Positions 1-8,210 of a stretch of DNA of 64,000 bases are shown one piece after another. The first letter of the stretch is position 1; each line of letters opens with the position of its first letter. The stretch is taken from NCBI RefSeq assembly GCF_000970285.1, contig NZ_CP009516.1:3265036-3329035 (forward strand). The letters are read 5' to 3'. The notes under the pieces are model-generated. The model did no database searches and was not told where the DNA came from. It saw nothing but the letters and a program-made list of their open reading frames with translations. A program made the translations under genes and the position numbers. Source of the stretch: Methanosarcina horonobensis HB-1 = JCM 15518 (GTDB lineage: Archaea; Halobacteriota; Methanosarcinia; Methanosarcinales; Methanosarcinaceae).

Positions 1-391
1 TGGCATCAAGAGTACCTTCTACAGGATTTTTCGAAGCTGAACTCCTGACAATAACTGTATCCTTCGTGACAGTAGAACTGTCGATAGAAGAATCGAACTC
101 AATCCAGATAGGGGACTTCGGGTCCTTGGAAAATATTTGTCGATCTGGATAAACAGACTTCACAGTAGCAGGGTATGGGCGTTTAAGTACCTTCTTTGGA
201 ACTACATGGAATTTTTTGTACGCTTTTTTCTCTTTAATATATTTATCATAAGCATATCTCGCCGTAACACCGGCAACAAAGCCTACCGCAGCTCCGGCGG
301 CTGTCCCAACTGTTGTCCCTACTAACAGGCCACCAAGTAAATGATGTTTCTTTTTAAGCACATATTTCTTTGTCAATTCTTTACCCCCCAT
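1..391 (-). CDS. Membrane-anchored protein with Ig-like (SbsA-type) domain, partial
   Basis: Reading runs leftwards off the window, so only about 130 N-terminal residues are visible. A basic N-terminus is followed by a Gly/Ala-rich hydrophobic stretch (about residues 18-45, many GxxxG-like steps), consistent with one membrane span. After a Lys-rich linker comes a segment containing PIWIEFDSSIDSSTV, the pattern of the bacterial Ig-like Big_5/SbsA fold. An SD-like GGGGGT lies just inside the ATG at 391 and sits better for a TTG five codons downstream (codon 6), so the true start may be that TTG. The role is unknown; a surface or adhesion function is inferred from the domain only. Confidence 0.7.
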   Translation of the reverse strand, partial: MGGKELTKKYVLKKKHHLLGGLLVGTTVGTAAGAAVGFVAGVTARYAYDKYIKEKKAYKKFHVVPKKVLKRPYPATVKSVYPDRQIFSKDPKSPIWIEFDSSIDSSTVTKDTVIVRSSASKNPVEGTLDA

Positions 392-872
392 ATTTTTACC
401 ATTTTTATTTACTCAACCTGAATTTTACTCCATCTAGTAAATCCTCTCCAAACATGTCTCCTGGCTGAAGTTTACAACTTAAATATCATGCTTCCTTCAG
501 AGATGAATGAAAGAAATTACCAGTTAGTTTTGAGTTTGACTACGTGTTTCTTGGATATATATATTTGATCATATTATTAGCATATATAATATACGTTTGA
601 TAAATAATTGTAGTAGCCTGTTTACTTCTTTTGTTAGCTTTTTATCTTCATGAATGCAGGAATAAATTCAATGATTAAAGAAAAAAGAAAAACTTTGAGG
701 TCTATGGAAAGCATTTTTTTTATTTAAGTAAGACACTTCGCTGAAAACTAGCGGGGTTTATCAGCGCAACTTTGATTTAAAGTACTGTTGCGGGTAATGC
801 AAACAGTCTTTTCTTCTTACAATTCAGGTGCTGATGTTCTCATCGGTTACGCGCACGCTGAGGGACAGCCTT
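392..872. other. Intergenic, AT-rich, no gene seen
   Basis: Very AT-rich around 540-620, with several TATA-like strings. Around 745-775 there is a weak inverted repeat (CGCTG with CAGCG). No open frame with a convincing ribosome-binding site was found. The right-hand part probably belongs to the decayed insertion sequence that follows. Confidence 0.5.
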
Positions 873-1216
873 CTAGAAAAATAAGTAAGGTTCATACAAT
901 CCTTTAATATAATGAATAACTTGCGTGTAAGAACGCGTAAATCCAGTTGCATCAATTGCTAATAGAAACATCTTCTCCATGTAAGTAAAATAGCTTCAGG
1001 ACTCTTGACAAGATTAGATTAAATGATAAAGAAGGAATTCTGCAAAAGAAGGAATTCTGGATATAAAATTTCGAAGAGTAGTGTACTGACGAATCTTATC
1101 AAGGTCAAGTTTTTCCTTTATTTTTATGAGATCAATAAGTTCTACAAAATCACGATAATCTGTACTTATATACTCCTTCGATAAAGCCAGAACAAGAAGT
1201 TAATGTTGAGTATAAA
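873..1216 (-). pseudogene. Decayed IS5-type transposase fragment
   Basis: The minus strand encodes, across at least two frames, pieces typical of an archaeal IS5-family transposase. Near 1017-1205 is an N-terminal helix region including SKEYISTDYRDFVEL and DKIRQYTTLRNFISRIPS. Near 873-985 is the start of the catalytic core, LLAIDATGFTRSYTQ, whose first Asp is the expected DDE residue. The intervening sequence and the C-terminal half are missing or unreadable, and stops interrupt the frame. The family assignment rests on these motifs and was not searched. Confidence 0.65.
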
Positions 1217-1442
1217 CGTGTTTGAAATATTTACAGGAGTAAAAAAGGTTCAATCTGGGAAGTCGAACCTTTTTAAGACTGAGATTAACAAATTTAATAT
1301 ACTTATTTGATGACAATAGAGATTGCTTCTCTTTTCTGTGGGGGAAAAATAAGGAGCAATTTTGAAACCTGATTTTTATAGATTTTTGGGTAAAAATAAG
1401 CAGTTAGAGGATTTCTACAGAGCCTTTCAAACTATATCACAT

Positions 1443-1639
1443 ACAGGAAACCTGGACACAAGACCGGGGATTATATACTGGAATTTCTGGACGAACTACA
1501 TGCAAGAGAAAGAAAGACGATTATCATTATTACCATGATCTTGACCTGGTAAAATACGCAACAAGGGTTGTATACATCAGGGACGGAGAGATAGAAAAAA
1601 AACCAAGGAAAGCAAGAAAAGTGAAGCGGAGGAACAAAA
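1443..1639 (+). pseudogene. Remnant of ABC transporter ATPase (MacB/LolD type) C-terminus
   Basis: Three frames have to be joined to read TGNLDTR, then TGDYILEFLDELHARERK, then HDLDLVKYATRVVYIRDGE. These are the D-loop, the following helix, the H-loop His and the last strand of an ABC ATPase of the macrolide-export/lipoprotein-release type. Two single-base deletions explain the frame changes. Walker A, the signature motif and Walker B are absent upstream. The remnant ends directly against the ribosome-binding site of the CARDB gene. It is probably the decayed energy subunit of the permeases that follow. Confidence 0.75.
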
Positions 1640-3058
1640 GTGAAGAAGTTCTCTTTACTTACAATCTTACTGGTATTTTCAGCATTTACATGCCTTGGAG
1701 CCGGAACAGCACTGAGTGCATCAAACGGAAATATAAACTCTGCATCTCTGGATGTAAATTTAACCAACCAGAACCCTAACACTGCCCGCCCTGGGGAACC
1801 TGTTGAACTCACTGTCAGCGTGCAGAATGTGGGAACAAAGGATCTGAAGGACATTACTGTCACCGTCAAACCGGAATATCCCTTCACTGGGATTTCCGGA
1901 CAGTCCCTTGGAAAAAACATCTCTTATCTGAATGCACGGCAGGATACTAAAGAGGGAGGCGTCCTTAAATTCAAGCTAATGACAGATGCCAACGCATCTG
2001 CTGGTACTTATGATGTAGACATTGTCACTACCTATAAAAGTGGATCCGGATCTTCGTCAAACACATACACCACTACAAAAACCGTCACTATTGATGTAAG
2101 GGGCAAAGAGTACGCTCAGATTGTAACCATAGACAAGGCGAACATTGACATTGCAAAAGAAGAGACTCTTGAGTTCATCATAACAAACACCGGAACTTCC
2201 CCTCTGAAAAACATGGTAGTTTCCTGGAAAGACTCTAAAGGTGTGATCCTCCCTGTATACTCGGACAATACAAAGTATATCAAGTACCTGGATGCAGGTG
2301 AATCAGTAAACGTTGTTTACGCCGTAATGGCAGATGTAAACGCAGATCCGGGACTTTATACTCTGGACATAAACCTCGTTCTTGAGGACTATGAATCAAA
2401 CGAGCAAACCATCAATACTACAGCAGGAGTTTTCGTAGGTGGAGAAACCGACTTCGATGTTTCGTTCTCAGAAAGCGATGAAGGAGAGATCTCGCTCTCA
2501 GTTGCAAATGTAGGTAATAACATTGCATATTCGGTGAAAGTATCTGTCCCGAAACAGGAAAACTACAAAGTATCGGGAAGTTCCTCAACCATTGTTGGAA
2601 ACCTTGAGAAAGGTGACTATACAATCGCTTCATTTGACGTAACCAGCACACAGGGCGCCTTAGGGACTGAAGGTAGTGAGGAAGAGTCCGGTACCGCAAG
2701 AGCAGGTGCTGAAGGAGGAAATTTAACTGCTGCTTCCGTTGAAGGCAATCCGCTGAAAGTCCGGATTGAATACACGGATGCAAAAGGAGAAAGAATAACT
2801 GTGGATAAGGAAGTAGAGCTCGAGATTACCGGCGGAGCTATGCCTGCACAGGGACAAAGACCAGGCAACAGCGGTGGAATCAGTTCATCCCTGCTCTATA
2901 TTGCGGTAATAGTTCTTGCAGGCGGAGCATTTGTGTACCGGAAGAAAATACAGGAAAGGGTACAGGCAAAAAGGCTGAAAAAATCCGGTAACAAAAAACC
3001 TGAAGGTAGCAAAAAGCCTGAAGAACAGAAACACGTCCATGAAGCATCAAAAGACTGA
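1640..3058 (+). CDS. Secreted CARDB/COG1361 S-layer-like protein with C-terminal membrane anchor
   Basis: 472 residues. It begins at GTG with GGAGGA six bases upstream. A signal peptide (Lys-Lys then about 20 hydrophobic residues, ending near ALSAS) leads into two or three beta-rich repeats of the CARDB/NEW3 kind, seen as PGEPVELTVSVQNVGT and later KEETLEFIITNTGTSPL. A Gly/Ser linker near residue 410 precedes one transmembrane helix and a Lys/Arg-rich cytoplasmic tail. The stop overlaps the next gene by 20 bases, so it is probably co-translated with the permease. Such proteins often sit beside MacB-like exporters and are thought to act as extracytoplasmic partners; here that is inferred from position. 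Confidence 0.85.
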   Translation: MKKFSLLTILLVFSAFTCLGAGTALSASNGNINSASLDVNLTNQNPNTARPGEPVELTVSVQNVGTKDLKDITVTVKPEYPFTGISGQSLGKNISYLNARQDTKEGGVLKFKLMTDANASAGTYDVDIVTTYKSGSGSSSNTYTTTKTVTIDVRGKEYAQIVTIDKANIDIAKEETLEFIITNTGTSPLKNMVVSWKDSKGVILPVYSDNTKYIKYLDAGESVNVVYAVMADVNADPGLYTLDINLVLEDYESNEQTINTTAGVFVGGETDFDVSFSESDEGEISLSVANVGNNIAYSVKVSVPKQENYKVSGSSSTIVGNLEKGDYTIASFDVTSTQGALGTEGSEEESGTARAGAEGGNLTAASVEGNPLKVRIEYTDAKGERITVDKEVELEITGGAMPAQGQRPGNSGGISSSLLYIAVIVLAGGAFVYRKKIQERVQAKRLKKSGNKKPEGSKKPEEQKHVHEASKD

Positions 3059-4322
3059 AAAATCAACACCTTTAGATAACGGGGGGTTCAAGATAAGAAA
3101 TTCAATCTACCTGAAAATGGCCCTGAACATGCTTGTGCACAGCAAGCTCCGAAGCTGGCTGACCATTATCGGGATAGTTATAGGAGTCGGATCTGTAATC
3201 GGCATTGTCTCTTTAGGGGATGCCATGCAGGCAGACATTCAGACCAGGCTTGCCGAAATGGACCTGACAAAAATACTCATAAGTCCGGGATATACAAGGG
3301 CGGAATCTAACATGCGTGGCCCTCCAGGAATGGGCTGGGAGACATCAATGGATGCTGAATTGACAGATGATGATATTGATGCACTCCAGGGTCTGGAAAG
3401 TATAGAGCATATTACCGGTCAAATTTCCGGCAGCGAAGAGGTAAAATATGCAGGAGAAACTGCAACCCTCTCAATCATAGGTGTGGACCCCCAGGTCTGG
3501 AAGTACATGACAACACTTAAGCCTCAGTCCGGAAGATTGCTCGAACCGGCTGATAGGTATGTAGCAGTTATAGGAAGCGATATTGCCAGTGGAGTTTACG
3601 ACCGGGACATTGGAGTTAACCAGATAATAACAATAGATAATAAATCAGTGAGAGTTGTCGGAATTCTGGAAGAAAAGGGAGAAGGAGATGACTTAAGTAT
3701 CTACATGCCAATCGATGGGGCAGTGGAGCTTATTGAGGATGCAGAAGAAGGTGTTTATGACTATATCGTTGTAAAAGCCAAAAGTGAAGACATGGTGGAC
3801 GAACTTATGGAAGATATAGAGGACAAGCTCATGATCTCAAGACACGTTATTAAGGAAGAGGACAGGGACTTTTCCGTAACAGCTGCAAAGTCTATGGCTG
3901 AGTCTGTTACCGAAATGACAAGTTCGATGACACTCTTCCTCGGAGCCATTGCAGCCGTCTCCCTTCTTGTAGGAGCTGTGGGTATCGCCAACACCATGTT
4001 TACCTCTGTACTGGAAAAGACAAAAGAAATAGGGACTATGAAAGCCATCGGGGCGAAAAACAGGGATATACTCATGATTTTCCTCTTTAACTCCGCAATG
4101 GTAGGGCTTGTTGGCGGCATTCTTGGAGTTATACTGGGATGGATTGTTTCAGCTGGCCTCCAAACGATGATGGGAGGTGAGATGATGTCAGGAGGTGGAG
4201 TAAGCCCTTACCTGATGATTGAAGGACTTGTATTGGCAGTTCTTATAGGCGTGATCTCAGGAGTGGTGCCTGCATACAGAGCCTCGAAATTGAAGCCTGT
4301 AGATGCATTGAGATATGAATAA
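3039..4322 (+). CDS. MacB/FtsX-family ABC transporter permease (copy 1)
   Basis: 427 residues. The order is: N-terminal membrane helix (LRSWLTIIGIVIGVGS), a large extracytoplasmic MacB_PCD domain (about 60-290), then three helices of an FtsX domain (about 300-420) ending in the family sequence VPAYRASKLKPVDALRYE. This is the membrane half of a type VII ABC system. The start used here overlaps the previous gene and has no clear ribosome-binding site. By alignment with copy 2 the expected start is codon 19, where an ATA stands after GGGGGG. No intact ATPase gene is present in the window; the only trace is the pseudogene upstream of the CARDB gene. Confidence 0.85.
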   Translation: MKHQKTEKSTPLDNGGFKIRNSIYLKMALNMLVHSKLRSWLTIIGIVIGVGSVIGIVSLGDAMQADIQTRLAEMDLTKILISPGYTRAESNMRGPPGMGWETSMDAELTDDDIDALQGLESIEHITGQISGSEEVKYAGETATLSIIGVDPQVWKYMTTLKPQSGRLLEPADRYVAVIGSDIASGVYDRDIGVNQIITIDNKSVRVVGILEEKGEGDDLSIYMPIDGAVELIEDAEEGVYDYIVVKAKSEDMVDELMEDIEDKLMISRHVIKEEDRDFSVTAAKSMAESVTEMTSSMTLFLGAIAAVSLLVGAVGIANTMFTSVLEKTKEIGTMKAIGAKNRDILMIFLFNSAMVGLVGGILGVILGWIVSAGLQTMMGGEMMSGGGVSPYLMIEGLVLAVLIGVISGVVPAYRASKLKPVDALRYE

Positions 4323-4330
4323 AAGGAAAA

Positions 4331-4357
4331 AAAGGGATTACCCTTTCTTAATTTTTA
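4331..4357 (+). terminator. Intrinsic-type terminator after permease copy 1
   Basis: AAAGGG, loop ATTA, CCCTTT, followed by a T-rich run (CTTAATTTTTAAT). It lies nine bases after the stop codon. Confidence 0.55.
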
Positions 4358-4730
4358 ATATTTGAACGTTTTTTGAGACCTGATCTGTTTCCGAACTTTT
4401 GACAATCCAGTCAATGTATTTTTCCTGACAATCTAAGTTATCTACTCTTTTAAACACTGAATTGTGAGTACACTGACTTCAACTCTCCAATGCTTAACCA
4501 GTTCTCATATTTTGGCGTGTATACAAACTCAAACTTACCCCTAATGCTTTCATTTTGTTATCTATTGTTTCCTTTTACAGGGTTTGATTTGGTTTTTAAT
4601 GAAAATGTATTGTTTTATGAGAAATCTCTCAGTATAACCAAATTTATATCAATGTTATATTACAACAGATATAACAAATAGATCAAGTTATAAATCATTA
4701 TTACCCTGCTCTCTTACGAAGAATAATAGA
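4358..4730. other. Intergenic, no gene seen
   Basis: AT-rich spacer between the two permease copies. A 63-codon open frame at 4490-4681 lacks a ribosome-binding site and any recognisable motif and is not taken as a gene. Confidence 0.5.
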
Positions 4731-4802
4731 TGTCGCCACAAAACAGGCAATGAGAAAGAGAAAAAAGCAGGGAATAAGAAGCTTGAAGCCCACAAAAACT
4801 GA
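4731..4802 (+). pseudogene. Leftover 3' end of a second CARDB/COG1361 gene
   Basis: Just before permease copy 2 the plus strand encodes a Lys-rich tail ending KKLEAHKN and a stop, matching in composition and position the tail of the 1640-3058 protein. DNA around the stop is also similar to that around 3030-3095. This indicates that a CARDB-permease unit was duplicated and that most of the second CARDB gene was later lost. Confidence 0.55.
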
Positions 4803-4835
4803 AAATCAAACCGATAGAAAACGGAAGGATGCAAG

Positions 4836-6068
4836 ATGAGAAATTCAACCTACCTGAAAATGGGCCTGAATATGCTTGTGCATAGCAAACTCCGAAGCTG
4901 GCTGACCATTATCGGGATAGTTATAGGGATCGGGTCTGTTGTTGGTATCCTCTCTCTCGGGGAAGCTATGGAAGAGCAGGTGCAGAGCAGGCTTGCCGAA
5001 ATGGATCTTACAAAAATAACCATTTCCCCCGGATATATTAAAGCATCTTCAAACATGCACGGACCTAGAGGTGGATGGTCCAGGGAAGGTGGTACGACAA
5101 CGGATGTCGAATTAACCGATGATGACATTAAGGCACTTCAAGGCCTGGATGGTGTACAATATATAGCCGGTCAGATTTCCGGCAGTGAACCCGTGGTTTA
5201 TGCCGCACAAAATGCAACTCTGTCAATCACAGGTGTGGACCCTCAGGTCTGGAAGTATATGACTACTCTGAAAACGCAATCCGGAAGGCTACTTGAACCC
5301 TCGGATAAGTATGTCGCAGTTATAGGAAGCGGAGTTGCCAGTGGAATTTATGACCAGGATATCGGAGTCAATCAGGTAATAACGATCAATGGTAAAGCAG
5401 TGCGCGTTGTCGGAATTCTTACAGAAGAGGGGCAGGGCGACAGAAGCATTTACATGCCAATCGATGTAGCGGTAAACCTGATTGACGATGCAGAAGACGG
5501 TGTTTATAATTCAATCACGGTAAAAGCCAAGAGTGAAGACCTTGTGGACGGACTTATGGAAGATATCGAAAAGAAGCTCATGATTTCGAGGCACATTATC
5601 AGGGATGACGACAGGGACTTCTCTGTTAGCGCCTCAAAGTCTATGGCTGAGTCTGTTACCGAAATGACAAGTTCGATGACACTCTTCCTCGGAGCCATTG
5701 CAGCCGTCTCCCTTCTTGTAGGAGCTGTGGGTATCGCCAACACCATGTTTACCTCTGTACTGGAAAAGACAAAAGAAATAGGGACTATGAAAGCCATCGG
5801 GGCGAAAAATAGGGATATACTCATGATTTTCCTCTTTAACTCCGCAATGGTAGGGCTTGTTGGAGGCATCCTTGGAGTTGCTCTGGGGACCTTTGTTTCA
5901 TCCGGGCTTCAGGCGATGATGGGACAAATGACATCAGGAGGTGGAGTGAGTCTTCACCTGATGGTTGAAGGCCTGGTTCTCGCAATAGTAATAGGTGTGA
6001 TCTCAGGAGTTGTTCCTGCGTACAGAGCCTCGAAATTAAGGCCAGTAGACGCACTGAGATATGAATAA
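4836..6068 (+). CDS. MacB/FtsX-family ABC transporter permease (copy 2)
   Basis: 410 residues, same architecture as copy 1: N-terminal helix, MacB_PCD periplasmic-type domain, three C-terminal FtsX helices, ending VDALRYE. It starts at ATG with GGAAGG eight bases upstream. It is clearly a tandem duplicate of the 3039-4322 gene. The extracytoplasmic domains differ at many positions, whereas the FtsX helix region is almost identical at DNA level. Two different permeases could form a heteromeric exporter, or each may need an ATPase coded elsewhere. Confidence 0.85.
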   Translation: MRNSTYLKMGLNMLVHSKLRSWLTIIGIVIGIGSVVGILSLGEAMEEQVQSRLAEMDLTKITISPGYIKASSNMHGPRGGWSREGGTTTDVELTDDDIKALQGLDGVQYIAGQISGSEPVVYAAQNATLSITGVDPQVWKYMTTLKTQSGRLLEPSDKYVAVIGSGVASGIYDQDIGVNQVITINGKAVRVVGILTEEGQGDRSIYMPIDVAVNLIDDAEDGVYNSITVKAKSEDLVDGLMEDIEKKLMISRHIIRDDDRDFSVSASKSMAESVTEMTSSMTLFLGAIAAVSLLVGAVGIANTMFTSVLEKTKEIGTMKAIGAKNRDILMIFLFNSAMVGLVGGILGVALGTFVSSGLQAMMGQMTSGGGVSLHLMVEGLVLAIVIGVISGVVPAYRASKLRPVDALRYE

Positions 6069-6076
6069 ACGGAGAA

Positions 6077-6106
6077 AAGAAAGGGATCAACTCTTTCTTG
6101 ATTTTC
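6077..6106 (+). terminator. Terminator hairpin after permease copy 2
   Basis: AAGAAAG (6077-6083), nine-base loop, CTTTCTT (6093-6099), then GATTTTC. It lies eight bases after the stop, between convergent genes. Confidence 0.5.
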
Positions 6107-6259
6107 TTGCTTGACCGGAAGAAGAAAAAGCAGGGAAAAGTAAGGCAGATTTATGGTCTTTTATTTGTCAGCTCTTTTTGAAAAAGAACCTGTATGCAAG
6201 ATTTGTAAGAGACATATTTTTACTTATTGAACAGGAACTTGCAGAACAAAACCTTCAAT

Positions 6260-6937
6260 TTACACAATTTTCCTTCCAAACATCACTGCAAAATGATAGT
6301 ATTTATATATGCAACTGACATCACAAAACCCTGCTTCTTTAAGCCATTCCAGCTGTTGATCCAGTTTCGAATCCTTATCAAGTTTGGTCCGTTCATAACC
6401 AGCCAGTATTTCTTCCTCGGTAAGGCCGCTGTTTTCGACGTAGTGTCTCCATGTTGTCTTATTTAGATTATCTATGAATGGAGTTTCTCCATGTACCTGA
6501 TCCGCGTTGATGAAAATCCCATTCTCTTTAAGAATGGAATAACTTTTTTTATAGAGCTTATTTTTCTCTTCATCTTCCAGATGGTGGATAGACAGGGCTG
6601 ACACTATCATATCGTATTTTTCCGTGAAATCATATTTTGAATAATCTGCTATAATATATTTTACGTTTGAATTACCTCTGAATCTGTCTTTTGCCACATC
6701 CAACATTTTTTCCGAGATATCAATAAGAGTAAGTGATGCCCCAGGATATCTTTTCATCAGAAATGCCGATAGAAGCCCTGTTCCGGCACCCATATCCAGT
6801 ATTCTTGGGCTTTCCGTACCTACTGATGCCACGGATACCGCTGTTCCATAGAAATCATCAAAGCAGGGTATAAACTTCTTTCTCTGTTCATCATACTTTT
6901 TTGAAACAGCATCAAACTTTCTTTGAACTTCGCTCAT
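6260..6937 (-). CDS. Class I SAM-dependent methyltransferase
   Basis: 225 residues. Motif I is ILDMGAGTGLLS, followed by the acidic strand-2 end LTLIDIS and the post-I region DMIVSALSIHHLEDEEK typical of the Methyltransf_25/11 (UbiE-like) families. The start ATG is preceded by GGAGAA at good spacing. The substrate cannot be told. It stands alone, convergent with the permease operon. Confidence 0.85.
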   Translation of the reverse strand: MSEVQRKFDAVSKKYDEQRKKFIPCFDDFYGTAVSVASVGTESPRILDMGAGTGLLSAFLMKRYPGASLTLIDISEKMLDVAKDRFRGNSNVKYIIADYSKYDFTEKYDMIVSALSIHHLEDEEKNKLYKKSYSILKENGIFINADQVHGETPFIDNLNKTTWRHYVENSGLTEEEILAGYERTKLDKDSKLDQQLEWLKEAGFCDVSCIYKYYHFAVMFGRKIV

Positions 6938-7102
6938 GTCTTTCTCCGGTTTTTACACTATGGGCTGGCATTTCTTTTCTTTTGCACTGCATATACTTTG
7001 TACTGCATACCATTAATTCGTTTTGACCTGTCAACCGTATCAAGTGTTTGTTTAATGTTTTGAAACTGATCCTGGTGTATTCTGTACAGAGCTCAAAAAT
7101 AA

Positions 7103-7110
7103 TTTATATT
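7103..7110 (+). promoter_or_regulatory. TATA box of a probably leaderless transcript
   Basis: TTTATATT is centred about 24 bases upstream of the ATG at 7130, and no Shine-Dalgarno sequence lies between them. In archaea this spacing puts the transcription start at or next to the start codon. Confidence 0.5.
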
Positions 7111-7129
7111 TTGCGGCATTATTAGAACC

Positions 7130-7378
7130 ATGTATGAAAAAGATAAAGCAGCAGCCAGTGCAGACAAGAGCCGAGAATTTGGCGTACTGGGAGATGTCCT
7201 GAGGGAACTGCAAAGGGAAGAACTGGAGGAGTTTGAGACATGCCAGAAGGAAACTCAAGAAACATGCACGGCACAGAATACAATAAAGATGATGATAGAG
7301 ATCAATAAAACGCTAAAAGAAATAGCAGAGACTCAGAAGAAAATATTAGAAGAGATTAAAAAAATCAGGACCGAATAA
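7130..7378 (+). CDS. Small acidic coiled-coil protein, function unknown
   Basis: 82 residues, rich in Glu, Lys and Gln. A probable long amphipathic helix covers the second half, with heptad-like spacing of Ile and Leu (MIEINKTLKEIAETQKKI). Two Cys residues lie mid-protein (ETCQKETQETC). No membrane span and no known domain. It begins without a ribosome-binding site, but a TATA box stands at the distance expected for a leaderless mRNA. Confidence 0.6.
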   Translation: MYEKDKAAASADKSREFGVLGDVLRELQREELEEFETCQKETQETCTAQNTIKMMIEINKTLKEIAETQKKILEEIKKIRTE

Positions 7379-7949
7379 GTTCCAGTTCATGTTTTATTTT
7401 TTCGCATTAACAGATGTTTTCAATTTTCAATTTTCAATTTTTACTGCTGTAGGTTTAGTGGTTTAGAGTAAAAAAGGTCTTAGAATCAGTTCAGGAAGAA
7501 TTTCAAAAAATTTCCTGAGAAATAATATTTTAAGAAATCTCCTGAAAAATAATTTATGGGTGTGGGGGATATTAAAGAGGTTTTGTCCAATTTAGAGAGA
7601 TCTGTACATACGACAGTTCCCCACAACCCATTCAATATAATACTAAAGTTGTATTTATACTTCACTTCTGAGAATGAAAAGAAGATTTGTCCGTCACCCC
7701 AAAACAAGAATTAAGTATAAACATAATTCCTCCAGCTGGATTTTTAAAATTAAGACAAAAAGTGATTTAAATAGAAGGTAGAGACGAACTAGAACAAAAT
7801 CTAAGCTAAAACAAAAGTAGACCTTTACAATTTTCAAATTCTGAAGAAAATCCTTATTAAAGTTTTTCTGGTTTTATCTTTAATGCACCTTCTTTGGTTT
7901 TATTCTCTTACGCGTTCCACTAGTTTGTCTTGCGTATAGTCTGTTTTGC
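7379..7949. other. Intergenic, possibly one short ORF
   Basis: AT-rich. Around 7498-7555 similar strings recur (TTCCTGAGAAATAAT and CTCCTGAAAAATAAT). An ATG at 7556 opens a 52-codon frame ending at 7714 (MGVGDIKEVLSNLERSV...). It has no ribosome-binding site and no recognisable motif, so it is mentioned but not called. Confidence 0.4.
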
Positions 7950-8105
7950 TTATTCTTTCAGTTTCATCGGTTCGCCGCAACAGTCCATATCGCCGGTGCA
8001 GCCTGCAGAGCAGCTGTTATCTACGCATTCATTTACTACCTGTAGTTCAAACCCGCACCTCTCACAGACAAGTATTTGGCCCTGTTTCAGATCGGTACAA
8101 TTCAT
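7950..8105 (-). CDS. Desulforedoxin-like small metal-binding protein
   Basis: 51 residues. It starts at ATG 8105 with GGGGAG seven bases upstream and a TATA-like string (about 8117-8127) beyond it. The sequence has VCERCGFE (a CxxC knuckle) and ends in DCCGEPMKL, the hallmark of the iron-binding desulforedoxin/desulfoferrodoxin N-terminal fold. Between them is an unusual Cys-containing insert (CVDNSCSAGC), giving eight Cys in all. Iron binding and a redox or oxidative-stress role are inferred from the motif. Confidence 0.8.
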   Translation of the reverse strand: MNCTDLKQGQILVCERCGFELQVVNECVDNSCSAGCTGDMDCCGEPMKLKE

Positions 8106-8210
8106 TGCATACTCCCCTTATATACTTGACAGAAAAAATATGTAATTTAGATTAAAATTGGTTTTGAAACAAAGATTCTGAAAATTGGTCTGCTTATCGA
8201 TAATTCAAAC

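Noticed and set aside
137-325. 62-codon plus-strand ORF
   Set aside because: Antisense to the better-supported Ig-like gene that reads off the left edge.
4490-4681. 63-codon ORF between the permease copies
   Set aside because: No ribosome-binding site, AT-rich by composition, no motif.
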